Below, in pieces: positions 7,642 to 15,378 of a DNA stretch of 37,708 nucleotides. How positions within the stretch are numbered: the first letter of the stretch is position 1; every line of letters starts with the position of its first letter. Position numbers and translations under genes: made by a program. The stretch comes from CAZAQB01 sp964487155 (lineage in GTDB: Bacteria > Pseudomonadota > Gammaproteobacteria > Nitrococcales > Nitrococcaceae): positions 1 through 37,708 of the forward strand of contig CAZAQB010000016.1 in assembly GCA_964487155.1 (NCBI GenBank), given 5' to 3'. The notes below the pieces were generated by a model. It saw nothing but the letters and a program-made list of their open reading frames with translations. It ran no database searches and was not told the DNA's origin.

Positions 7642-8535
7642 TCAGCCCTCTGCCGTCGCCAGCCGGCCGATTTCCTGGCCCATGCGCAGCCGGTGGCCGG
7701 GCGCCAGGCCAGGATCCCAGGCCACCCGGCCGGGACCGAACAGCAGGATCACGGTGGAGCCCATGTTGAACCGCCCCATCTCGGCACCGCTGGGCAGCAC
7801 CACCTGACCGGGGAGGTAGTCGCGCCGCATGAGGCGCCGTGAGCGCGGCGGGGTCACCTCGCCGTGCCAGACCGTCTCGATGCTGCCCACGCAGATGGCG
7901 CCCACCAGCACCACCGCCATGGGTCCAGCGGCCCCGTCGAACACGCACACTACCCGCTCGTTGCGGGCGAACAGCCGGGGCACGGCGCGCACCGTGAACG
8001 GGGCCACGCTGAACAGCCGCCCGGGGACGTGCAGCATGGTGTTCAGGGTGCCTGCCAGGGGCAGGTGCACGCGGTGGTAGTCCCGCGGAGAGAGGTAGGC
8101 GGTGAGAAACGCCCCGTCCTGGAACGCGCCAGCCAGTTTCCGCTCGCCCCCCAGCAGCTCCAGCAGGCTGAACAGCCGTCCCTTTGCTTGGATCAGGGTG
8201 TCCCCGCTGGCCTGGCCCAGGGCGCTCACGGTGCCGTCGGCCGGGCAGGCGAGCGCGTCCGGGCGCTCCGGCAGGGGACGGGCGCCCGGCCGCAGCGCCC
8301 GGGTGAAGAACTGGTTGAAGTCGGGGTAGCGATCCGGATCGGGCTGCTCCGCCTCGCTCATGTCGACACCGAAACGGGCGATGAACCAGCGGATCAGGCG
8401 CCGGCGCCAGAACGGCACCCGCACCCGGGCCGCCCGGTGGACCAGACGCGAGATGCCGTGCTGGGGAAGCGGATACAGGCTCAGGGACTTCACCCGGTCG
8501 AGAACACTCGCCGGGCGCGGGTCGGCTTGGGTCAT
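7642..8535 (-). CDS. psd: Phosphatidylserine decarboxylase proenzyme
   Basis: Inner-membrane pyruvoyl enzyme that makes phosphatidylethanolamine from phosphatidylserine. 297 residues with the start at 8535 (MTQADPRP). The self-cleavage motif is FNMGSTVILLF, a variant of the usual LGST; Ser260 would become the pyruvoyl group and separate a large beta from a small alpha subunit. Other conserved parts are DFNQFFTRALRPGARP, CPADGTVSA and YLSPRDYHRVHLP. The open frame continues far upstream through prmB in antisense, so the long extension is not real. It lies 51 bp downstream of nikR on the same strand and is divergent from prmB with 69 bp between the starts. The ribosome site is weak, so a start slightly upstream is possible. 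Confidence 0.95.
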   Translation of the reverse strand: MTQADPRPASVLDRVKSLSLYPLPQHGISRLVHRAARVRVPFWRRRLIRWFIARFGVDMSEAEQPDPDRYPDFNQFFTRALRPGARPLPERPDALACPADGTVSALGQASGDTLIQAKGRLFSLLELLGGERKLAGAFQDGAFLTAYLSPRDYHRVHLPLAGTLNTMLHVPGRLFSVAPFTVRAVPRLFARNERVVCVFDGAAGPMAVVLVGAICVGSIETVWHGEVTPPRSRRLMRRDYLPGQVVLPSGAEMGRFNMGSTVILLFGPGRVAWDPGLAPGHRLRMGQEIGRLATAEG

Positions 8536-8566
8536 GCGGGCTGGCCGGGGGCAAGTTCGAATGCGG

Positions 8567-8572
8567 TATGAT
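8567..8572 (+). promoter_or_regulatory. Possible -10 element for prmB
   Basis: TATGAT lies in the 69-bp gap between divergent psd and prmB, 33 bp before the prmB start. No convincing -35 box sits 16-18 bp upstream, so this is a weak prediction. Confidence 0.3.
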
Positions 8573-8604
8573 CGCGGCCGGTCGCGACGGTGTCGAGAGC
8601 AAGC

Positions 8605-9522
8605 ATGGAAGAACTGCAGCAGCTGCCCCCCGAACTCGCCACGCTTGGGGATTTCGTGCGCTGGTCGGCGAGCCGTTTCCAGGCCGCCGGGCTGGCGTTC
8701 GGTCACGGCACCGACAACGCCGTGGACGAGGCGGCGGCCCTGGTGCTGCACATCCTGCACCTGCCGGCCGACCTGCCGGCAGTGTACTTCGCCTGCCGGC
8801 TCACCGCCCGCGAGCGTGAGGCCATCCACGCCCGAGTGCGCCGCCGCATCGAGGAGCGGCTGCCGCTGCCCTACCTCACCCACGAGGCCTGGTTCGCCGG
8901 TCTTCCCTTCTACGTCGACGCCCGCGTGCTGGTGCCGCGCTCGCCCATCGCCGAGCTGATCGAGCGCCGCTTCGAGCCCTGGCTGGAGGACCGCCCGGTC
9001 ACCCGGGTGCTGGATCTCGGCACCGGCAGCGGCTGCATTGCCATCGCCTGCGCGCTGGCGTTTCCCGATGCCCAGGTAGATGCGGTGGACATCTCCGCCG
9101 ATGCCCTGGCCGTGGCCGAGGTCAACCGGCGCCGCCACGGCGTGGCGGACCGGGTGGAGCTGCTGCGCTCGGACCTGTTCGAGGCGCTGCCGGCGGAGCG
9201 GCGCTTTGAGCTGATCGTGGCCAATCCGCCCTACGTGGACGCTGCCGACATGGCGGCCCTGGCCCCCGAGTACCGGCAGGAGCCGCGCACCGGCCTCGAG
9301 GCGGGGGAGGACGGCCTGGCGGTGGTGCGGCCGCTGCTGGCCCGGGCCGGGGCCTATCTGGCCCCGGGCGGCATCCTGGTGGCGGAGGTGGGCAACAGCG
9401 CCGCCGCCCTGGAGGCGGCGTTTCCCGAGGTGCCGTTTCTCTGGCTGGATCTGGAGCGCGGCGGCCACGGGGTGTTCCTGCTGGAGTCCGAAGAGCTCCA
9501 GCGCCACTTCCCCACGTCCTGA
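8605..9522 (+). CDS. prmB: 50S ribosomal protein L3 glutamine methyltransferase PrmB
   Basis: N5-glutamine methyltransferase that modifies ribosomal protein L3 during large-subunit assembly. 305 residues (E. coli 310). An N-terminal helical substrate domain (about 1-115) precedes a Rossmann SAM-binding domain with motif I VLDLGTGSGCIAIA and the catalytic N207-P-P-Y motif that places the glutamine amide. PrmB rather than PrmC is supported by the sequence around PYLTHEAWFAGLPFYVD and by the neighbouring aroC; from memory Pseudomonas also has prmB, aroC and an MFS gene close together. The ATG at 8605 is preferred to the GTG at 8590 because GAGAG precedes it. aroC begins 26 bp downstream. Confidence 0.94.
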   Translation: MEELQQLPPELATLGDFVRWSASRFQAAGLAFGHGTDNAVDEAAALVLHILHLPADLPAVYFACRLTAREREAIHARVRRRIEERLPLPYLTHEAWFAGLPFYVDARVLVPRSPIAELIERRFEPWLEDRPVTRVLDLGTGSGCIAIACALAFPDAQVDAVDISADALAVAEVNRRRHGVADRVELLRSDLFEALPAERRFELIVANPPYVDAADMAALAPEYRQEPRTGLEAGEDGLAVVRPLLARAGAYLAPGGILVAEVGNSAAALEAAFPEVPFLWLDLERGGHGVFLLESEELQRHFPTS

Positions 9523-9548
9523 CCCGATCCGGCTGCGCGAGGCTCCCC

Positions 9549-10664
9549 ATGTCCGGCAACACCTTCGGCACCCTGTTCACCGTCACCACCTTCGGCGAGA
9601 GCCACGGTCCCGCCCTGGGCGCGGTGGTGGACGGCTGTCCCCCCGGTCTGGCGCTGGCCGAGGCCGACCTGCAGCACGATCTGGACCGGCGCCGGCCCGG
9701 CACCTCCCGCCACACCTCGCAGCGCCGCGAGCCGGACCGGGTGCGCATCCTCTCGGGGGTTTTCGAGGGGGTCACCACCGGCACCCCCATCGGGCTGCTG
9801 ATCGAGAACGCCGACCAGCGCTCCCGGGACTACACCAACATCAAGGACAGCTTCCGCCCCGGCCACGCTGACTACACCTACCTCGCCAAGTACGGCATCC
9901 GCGACTACCGCGGCGGCGGGCGCGCCTCCGCCCGGGAGACCGCCATGCGGGTGGCCGCCGGGGCCATCGCCAAGAAGTATCTGGCGGAGCGCCTCGGCAT
10001 CCGGGTGAGAGGTTTCCTGTCCCGCCTGGGGCCCTTTGAGCTGGGGCTGGCCGACTGGGATGCGGCGGACGCCAACCCCTTCTTCTGCGCCGAGCCCGAG
10101 CGCCTGCCGGAGCTGGAGGCGTACATGGACCAGCTGCGCCGGGACGGCGACTCGGTGGGGGCCTGCATCACCGTGGTGGCCGAGGGCGTGCCGCCCGGCC
10201 TGGGAGAACCGGTGTTTGATCGGCTCGACGCCGACATCGCCAAGGCGCTGATGGGTATCAACGCCGTGAAGGGGGTGGAGATCGGCTCCGGCTTCGCCGC
10301 CGCCGCCCAGCGGGGCACCGAGCACCGCGACGAGATCGTGGACGGGGCGTTCGCCAGCAACCACGCCGGCGGCGTGCTGGGGGGCATCTCCAGCGGCCAG
10401 CCGGTGGTCGCCCGGTTGGCCCTGAAACCCACCTCCAGCATCCGCATCCCGGGGCAGTCCATTAACCGCCAGGGTGAACCGGACGAGGTGGTGACCACCG
10501 GCCGCCACGATCCCTGCGTCGGCATCCGCGCCACGCCCATCGCCGAGGCCATGATGGCCCTGGTGCTGATCGACCACGCCCTGCGCCACCGGGCCCAGAA
10601 CGCCGAGGTGGAGCGGGTGGTGCCGGAGATCGGGCCGGGGCCGCTGGGCGTCGACCGGCGCTGA
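9549..10664 (+). CDS. aroC: Chorismate synthase
   Basis: Last step of the shikimate pathway: 5-enolpyruvylshikimate-3-phosphate to chorismate, using reduced FMN. It supplies the precursor for the tryptophan branch encoded further on. 371 residues, close to the usual 360-365. Signatures seen are TTFGESHGPALG near the N-terminus, DYRGGGRASARETAMRVAAG in the middle, and SNHAGGVLGGISSGQP with KPTSSIRIPGQS toward the end. The start ATG at 9549 follows CGAGGC. The stop TGA shares one base with the ATG of the next gene, so the MFS transporter is probably translated by coupling. Confidence 0.98.
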   Translation: MSGNTFGTLFTVTTFGESHGPALGAVVDGCPPGLALAEADLQHDLDRRRPGTSRHTSQRREPDRVRILSGVFEGVTTGTPIGLLIENADQRSRDYTNIKDSFRPGHADYTYLAKYGIRDYRGGGRASARETAMRVAAGAIAKKYLAERLGIRVRGFLSRLGPFELGLADWDAADANPFFCAEPERLPELEAYMDQLRRDGDSVGACITVVAEGVPPGLGEPVFDRLDADIAKALMGINAVKGVEIGSGFAAAAQRGTEHRDEIVDGAFASNHAGGVLGGISSGQPVVARLALKPTSSIRIPGQSINRQGEPDEVVTTGRHDPCVGIRATPIAEAMMALVLIDHALRHRAQNAEVERVVPEIGPGPLGVDRR

Positions 10665-11875
10665 TGCCGCAGGGCGTGCCCTACTGGCGCCTGTCGGCGT
10701 TCTATCTGTTCTTCTTCGCCATCCTGGGGGCGCTGGCGCCCTACTGGGGCCCCTACCTGCGCAGCCTGGGCTTCGACGCCGCCCAGATCGGCCAGCTGGT
10801 GGCGGTGCTGCACGCCACCAAGATCATTGCCCCCAACCTGTGGGGCTGGCTCGCCGATCATACCGGCCGCGGTATGGCCATCGTGCGGCTGGCCACCGCG
10901 CTCGCCATGCTGGTGTTCGCCGGCGTGCTCTGGGCCCGTGGGTTCTGGGCCATGGCGGCGCTGATGGCGGGCTTCAGCTTCTTCTGGAACGCGGCGCTGC
11001 CGCAGTTCGAAGCCAACACCATGAATCACCTGGGGGGCGCCAGCCACCGCTACAGCCGCATCCGGCTGTGGGGCTCGGTCGGCTTCATCGTCACCGTCAC
11101 CGGGCTGGGGGAGCTGATCGACCGGCTGGGGGTGGAGGTGGTGCCGGCGGCGGTGCTGCTGCTGCTCGCCGGCCTGGGCGCCAGCAGCCTGCTGGCGCCC
11201 ACCGCCGACCGGCCCCGGCCGCCGGAGGGCCAGGCCCGTTTCCGGTGGGTGCTGGCACGCCCCGAGGTGCTGTCGTTCTTCGCCGTGTGCTTCCTGCTGC
11301 AGGCGAGTCACGGGCCCTTCTACGCCTTCTACAGCATCTACCTGCAGGACCATGGCTACAGCGGCGCGCTCATCGGCGCCCTCTGGGCGCTGGGCGTGGT
11401 GGCGGAGATCCTGGTGTTCCTGCGCATTCACCGCTGGCTGCCGCGCTTCGGGCCCCGGCGCCTGATCGCCGGCGCCCTGGGCCTCGCCGTCGCCCGCTGG
11501 CTGCTGGTGGGGGCGCTGCCCGAATACTGGCCGGTGCAGGCCCTGGCCCAGCTGCTCCATGCCGCGACCTTCGGCGTCTACCATGCGGTGGCCATCGCGC
11601 TGGTGAACCGGTTCTTTGTCGGCAGCCACCAGGGCCGGGGCCAGGCCCTCTACAGCAGCCTCACCTTCGGCGCCGGCGTCGCTGCCGGCAGCCTGGCCAG
11701 CGGGCTGTTGTGGGAGCTGCTGGGAGCCGAGGTCATCTGGTACCTGGCGGCGGGCGTGGCCGCCTGCGGCCTGCCCCTGGCGCTGCGGGGCGTGCCCCGG
11801 GAACACCATGCCCCGGACCGGAGCGGCGAGCCGGCGGCCCACGCTGACGGACGGCCCCAGGCTTCGCTAGAATAG
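10664..11875 (+). CDS. MFS transporter, HcaT/phenylpropionate-permease-like (MFS_1_like)
   Basis: Inner-membrane secondary transporter of 403 residues with about twelve hydrophobic segments. The start (YWRLSAFYLFFFAILGALAP...) and the RLWGSVGFI stretch near residue 144 resemble E. coli HcaT and the LacY-related MFS_1_like group. The substrate cannot be read from the sequence; HcaT-like names are usually family labels. The last 25 residues are hydrophilic. Its start overlaps the aroC stop by one base, and a likely leuC promoter lies at its 3' end. Presence beside aroC appears conserved in relatives (from memory), but no link to chorismate metabolism is shown here. Confidence 0.85.
   Translation: MPQGVPYWRLSAFYLFFFAILGALAPYWGPYLRSLGFDAAQIGQLVAVLHATKIIAPNLWGWLADHTGRGMAIVRLATALAMLVFAGVLWARGFWAMAALMAGFSFFWNAALPQFEANTMNHLGGASHRYSRIRLWGSVGFIVTVTGLGELIDRLGVEVVPAAVLLLLAGLGASSLLAPTADRPRPPEGQARFRWVLARPEVLSFFAVCFLLQASHGPFYAFYSIYLQDHGYSGALIGALWALGVVAEILVFLRIHRWLPRFGPRRLIAGALGLAVARWLLVGALPEYWPVQALAQLLHAATFGVYHAVAIALVNRFFVGSHQGRGQALYSSLTFGAGVAAGSLASGLLWELLGAEVIWYLAAGVAACGLPLALRGVPREHHAPDRSGEPAAHADGRPQASLE
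11844..11873 (+). promoter_or_regulatory. Predicted sigma70 promoter for leuCD
   Basis: CTGACG (11844-11849), an 18-bp spacer and TAGAAT (11868-11873, 5 of 6 matches). It overlaps the 3' end of the MFS gene and would start transcription about 50 bases before leuC. The leader is too short for a classic leu attenuator; it holds only a small hairpin around CCGGGGTTCGCCCGG. Confidence 0.5.
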
Positions 11876-11930
11876 GCGGCTTGACCGGGGTTCGCCCGGG
11901 CGGCGCTCTTCAAGTGAACGGACCCAGAAC

Positions 11931-13334
11931 ATGACCGGCAGGACCCTCTACGACAAGCTCTTCGATGCCCACGTGGTGCGCGATAACGGCGACGGCACCG
12001 TGCTGCTCTACATCGACCGCCAGCTGGTGCACGAAGTGACCTCGCCCCAGGCCTTCGAGGGCCTGCGCCTGGCCGGACGCCGGCCCTGGCGCAGCGACGC
12101 CAACCTGGCGGTGGCCGACCACAACGTGCCCACCACCGACCGGGCCGCCGGCATCGCCGACCCCGTGTCCCGGCTACAGGTGGAGACCCTCGACCGCAAC
12201 TGCGAGAGCTTCGGCATCGTCGAGTTCCGCATGGCCGATCCGCGCCAGGGCATCGTCCACGTCATCGGGCCCGAACAGGGCGCCACCCAGCCGGGCATGA
12301 CGGTGGTCTGCGGGGACTCCCATACCTCCACCCACGGCGCCCTGGGGGCGCTCGCCTTCGGCATCGGCACCTCGGAGGTGGAGCATGCGCTGGCTGCCCA
12401 GACCCTGGTGCAGGCCCGGGCGAAGAGCATGCGGGTGCGCATCGAGGGGCGGCCGGGGCCCGGCGTCTCCGCCAAGGACATGGCCCTGGCGGTAATCGGC
12501 GAGATTGGCACCGCCGGCGGTACCGGCCATGCCATCGAGTTTGCCGGCGAGGCGGTGCGCGGCCTGTCCATGGAGGCCCGCATGACCCTGTGCAACATGG
12601 CCATCGAGGCTGGCGCGCGCTGCGGCATGGTGGCCGTCGACGATACCACCGTCGACTACATGCGCGGCCGGCCGTACGCGCCCTCCGGGGAGCTCTGGGA
12701 TCAGGCGGTGGTCTACTGGCGGGGCCTGGTGAGCGATCCGGACGCGGTGTTCGACCGGGAGGTCGTGCTGGAGGCCGAATCCATCCCGCCCCAGGTCACC
12801 TGGGGCACCTCGCCGGAAATGGTGGCGCCGGTGGGCGCCCGGGTCCCGGATCCGGCCCAGGAGTCCGATCCCGTGGCCCGCGACGCCATGGAGCGCGCCC
12901 TGGACTACATGGGGCTGGCGCCCGGCACGCCGCTGGTGCAGATCCCGGTGGACAAGGTGTTCATCGGCTCCTGCACCAACTCCCGCATCGAGGACCTGCG
13001 GGCCGCCGCCGAGGTGGTGCGCGGCCGGCGGGTGGCGCCCGGGGTGAAGCTCGCCATGGTGGTGCCCGGCTCCGGGCTGGTGAAGCGCCAGGCGGAGACC
13101 GAGGGCCTCCATGAGCTGTTCCAGCAGGCGGGCTTCGAGTGGCGCGAGCCTGGCTGCTCCATGTGCCTGGCCATGAACGCCGACCGCCTGGAGCCCGGCG
13201 AGCGCTGCGCCTCCACCTCCAACCGCAACTTCGAGGGCCGCCAGGGCCAGGGGGGACGCACCCACCTGGTGAGCCCGGCCATGGCCGCCGCCGCCGCGGT
13301 GGCGGGGCATTTCGTCGATGTGAGGAGTCTTTAG
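11931..13334 (+). CDS. leuC: 3-isopropylmalate dehydratase large subunit
   Basis: With LeuD it isomerises 2-isopropylmalate to 3-isopropylmalate in leucine synthesis. It is an aconitase-family [4Fe-4S] enzyme. 467 residues (E. coli 466). Cluster cysteines are C348 in GSCTNSRIEDLR and C409 and C412 in GCSMCLAMN, one or two places from the E. coli positions. VCGDSHTSTHGALGALAFG and TSNRNFEGRQGQGGRTHL are also intact. The start at 11931 gives MTGRTLYDKLFDAHVV, as in homologues. The stop codon directly abuts the leuD ATG, so the subunits are surely coexpressed. No leuA is in the window. Confidence 0.98.
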   Translation: MTGRTLYDKLFDAHVVRDNGDGTVLLYIDRQLVHEVTSPQAFEGLRLAGRRPWRSDANLAVADHNVPTTDRAAGIADPVSRLQVETLDRNCESFGIVEFRMADPRQGIVHVIGPEQGATQPGMTVVCGDSHTSTHGALGALAFGIGTSEVEHALAAQTLVQARAKSMRVRIEGRPGPGVSAKDMALAVIGEIGTAGGTGHAIEFAGEAVRGLSMEARMTLCNMAIEAGARCGMVAVDDTTVDYMRGRPYAPSGELWDQAVVYWRGLVSDPDAVFDREVVLEAESIPPQVTWGTSPEMVAPVGARVPDPAQESDPVARDAMERALDYMGLAPGTPLVQIPVDKVFIGSCTNSRIEDLRAAAEVVRGRRVAPGVKLAMVVPGSGLVKRQAETEGLHELFQQAGFEWREPGCSMCLAMNADRLEPGERCASTSNRNFEGRQGQGGRTHLVSPAMAAAAAVAGHFVDVRSL

Positions 13335-13976
13335 ATGGAGCCGTTGCGGCAGGTCACCGGGCTGGTGGCGCCCCTGGACCGGGCCAATGTGGACACTGAC
13401 GCCATCATCCCCAAGCAGTTTCTGAAATCGGTGGAGCGCACCGGCTTCGGCCGCTATCTGTTCGACGAGTGGCGCTACCTGGATCATGGCGAGCCGGGCA
13501 TGGACTGCACCGAGCGCCCGCGCAACCCGGAGTTCGTACTCAACCAGGAGCGCTACCAGGGGGCCTCCATCCTCCTGGCCCGGCGCAACTTCGGCTGCGG
13601 CTCGTCCCGGGAGCACGCCCCCTGGGCGCTGCATGACTTCGGCTTCCGGGTGATCGTCGCGCCGAGCTTCGCCGACATCTTCTACAACAACTGCACCAAG
13701 AACGGCCTGTTGCCGGTGGTGCTGGACGAGTCCACCGTGGACCGGCTGTTCCGGGAGGTGGACGCCACCCCCGGCTACACCCTCACGGTGGACCTGCAGG
13801 AGCAGACCGTCACCACCCCCGGCGGCGAAGTGCTGGCCTTCGACATCGACCCGTTCCGGCGCCGGGCCCTGCTGGAAGGCCTGGACGAGATCGGCCTGAC
13901 CCTGCGCCACGCCGACGACATCCGCGCCTACGAGGAGCGTCGCCGCCGGGAGGTGCCGTGGATGTTCGCCGACTGA
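13335..13976 (+). CDS. leuD: 3-isopropylmalate dehydratase small subunit
   Basis: Small swivel-domain partner of LeuC. 213 residues, the normal length for the proteobacterial heterodimer type. Seen are DTDAIIPKQFLKSVERTGFG, the substrate loop NFGCGSSREHAPWAL and PSFADIFYNNCTKNGLLP. GAGGAG lies about eight bases before the ATG, within the end of leuC, and there is no intergenic space. Downstream, 246 bp with an inverted-repeat element separates it from leuB, an insertion into what would otherwise be a compact leuCDB operon. Confidence 0.98.
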   Translation: MEPLRQVTGLVAPLDRANVDTDAIIPKQFLKSVERTGFGRYLFDEWRYLDHGEPGMDCTERPRNPEFVLNQERYQGASILLARRNFGCGSSREHAPWALHDFGFRVIVAPSFADIFYNNCTKNGLLPVVLDESTVDRLFREVDATPGYTLTVDLQEQTVTTPGGEVLAFDIDPFRRRALLEGLDEIGLTLRHADDIRAYEERRRREVPWMFAD

Positions 13977-14011
13977 TGCATGGGGCAATGACCGGGATCT
14001 GGACGATTTCA

Positions 14012-14153
14012 GCCGCAGATGGACGCAGATGCACGCGGATGTATTTTGGATGGCGGCAGACGAGCGGGCTGGGAACAGGCGGGAGCGTTGCGAGCCGGCA
14101 CCGCGACAACCCGCCATGACTCTGATCGGCGTCCATCCGCGTTCATCTGCGGC
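14012..14153. repeat. MITE-like inverted-repeat element, copy 1 (leuD-leuB)
   Basis: A 142-bp unit bounded by roughly 30-bp imperfect inverted repeats: left arm 14012-14041 starting GCCGCAGATGGACGCAGATG, right arm 14124-14153 ending CATCTGCGGC. The arms are built of about three 10-bp steps of the form CGCAGATGNA. The core is 82 bp, GC-rich and without a credible ORF. A second copy with matching arms lies at 31407-31555. Related CGCAGATGAACGC-type repeats are common in gammaproteobacterial intergenic DNA (from memory). It could fold as a long hairpin and affect leuB expression from upstream. Confidence 0.75.
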
Positions 14154-14222
14154 CCAGCTTCCCGGCATGACTTCGCCGCGGTCCGGGGATTGGACTGACG
14201 CCATGGCGGAATTGGAGATGAA

Positions 14223-15305
14223 GTGACCCGCAAGATCCTGCTGCTGCCCGGGGACGGCATCGGCCCCGAGATCATCGCCGAGGCCCGCAAGCTGCTGGAG
14301 CGGCTGCAGCGGGAATTCGGCCTGGACTGCCAGATCGACGAGGCGGCCATCGGCGGTGCCGCCGTGGATCTGGCCGGTGACCCCCTGCCGCCTGCCACGC
14401 TGGCGCTGGCGCGGGAGGCCGACGCCGTGCTGATGGGCGCCGTGGGTGGACCGGCCTGGGACGGCCTGGAACGGGATATCCGCCCGGAGCGGGGCCTGCT
14501 GCGGCTGCGCTCCGAGCTGGGCCTGTTCGCCAACCTGCGCCCGGCGATCCTCTATCCGCAACTGGTGGAGGCCTCCACCCTGCGCCCGGAAGTGGTCGCG
14601 GGGCTGGACATCCTCATCGTCCGGGAGCTCACCGGCGGTATCTACTTCGGCAGCCCCCGGGGCATCGAGACCGACGCGGCGGGCGTCCGGCGGGCGTTCA
14701 ACACCATGGTCTACAGCGAGCCGGAGATCGAGCGCATCGCCCGGGTGGCCTTCGACGTGGCCCGCCGCCGCGAGCGGCGGCTGTGTTCCGTGGACAAGGC
14801 CAACGTGCTGGAGGTGAGCGAGCTGTGGCGGGAGGTGGTCGCCCGGGTCGGGGCCGATTACCCGGACGTCGAGCTCTCCCACATGTACGTGGACAATGCG
14901 GCCATGCAGCTGGTGCGCGACCCGCGCCAGTTCGACGTCATCGTCACCGGCAACCTGTTCGGCGACGTGCTCTCGGACTGCGCGGCCATGCTCACCGGGT
15001 CCATCGGCATGCTGCCCTCGGCCTCCCTGGATCAGGGCAACCGGGGGCTCTACGAGCCGGTGCACGGCTCGGCGCCGGACATCGCCGGCCAGGACAAGGC
15101 CAATCCGCTGGCCACCCTGCTGTCGGTGGCGATGCTGCTGCGCTTCAGCCTCGACCGGGGCGACCTGGCGGACCGGGTGGAGGCTGCCGTCGACCGGGTG
15201 CTGGAGGATGGCCTGCGCACGCCGGACATCCTGTCGGGGTCTGACGGCCAGATCGTGACCACCGCCGCCATGGGTGATGCCGTCGCCGCCGCCCTGGGAT
15301 CCTGA
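14223..15305 (+). CDS. leuB: 3-isopropylmalate dehydrogenase
   Basis: Oxidises and decarboxylates 3-isopropylmalate with NAD+ to 2-oxoisocaproate. 360 residues, normal length. Seen are LLPGDGIGPEI at the N-terminus, the substrate segment RELTGGIYFGSPRG, the metal-binding VTGNLFGDVLSDCAAMLTGS and the NAD-binding EPVHGSAPDIAGQDKANP. The start is GTG at 14223 with GGAG about eight bases upstream; this gives MTRKILLLPGDG as in homologues. It is separated from leuD by the inverted-repeat element, so it may depend on read-through or on its own promoter, which I could not identify. Two strong hairpins follow the stop. Confidence 0.98.
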   Translation: MTRKILLLPGDGIGPEIIAEARKLLERLQREFGLDCQIDEAAIGGAAVDLAGDPLPPATLALAREADAVLMGAVGGPAWDGLERDIRPERGLLRLRSELGLFANLRPAILYPQLVEASTLRPEVVAGLDILIVRELTGGIYFGSPRGIETDAAGVRRAFNTMVYSEPEIERIARVAFDVARRRERRLCSVDKANVLEVSELWREVVARVGADYPDVELSHMYVDNAAMQLVRDPRQFDVIVTGNLFGDVLSDCAAMLTGSIGMLPSASLDQGNRGLYEPVHGSAPDIAGQDKANPLATLLSVAMLLRFSLDRGDLADRVEAAVDRVLEDGLRTPDILSGSDGQIVTTAAMGDAVAAALGS

Positions 15306-15312
15306 GCCCCGC

Positions 15313-15353
15313 GCCCGGCAACGACCGGGCCCCGGCGCCGCTGGCGCGGCGCC
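15313..15353 (+). terminator. Two tandem GC hairpins between leuB and asd
   Basis: First stem GCCCGG/CCGGGC (15313-15330, 6-base loop), then a perfect 8-bp stem GGCGCCGC/GCGGCGCC with a TGGC loop (15334-15353). Neither is followed by a T-tract, so they may attenuate or protect mRNA rather than act as intrinsic terminators. Confidence 0.4.
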
Positions 15354-15378
15354 CATCGAACGCCACGGGAGACATGAC

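Noticed and set aside
8536..9507. N-terminal extension of psd to 621 residues
   Set aside because: The extension is antisense to prmB; Psd homology starts near 8535.
14029..14226. Short open frame in the leuD-leuB gap
   Set aside because: Lies inside the inverted-repeat element, has no ribosome site and no family-like sequence.
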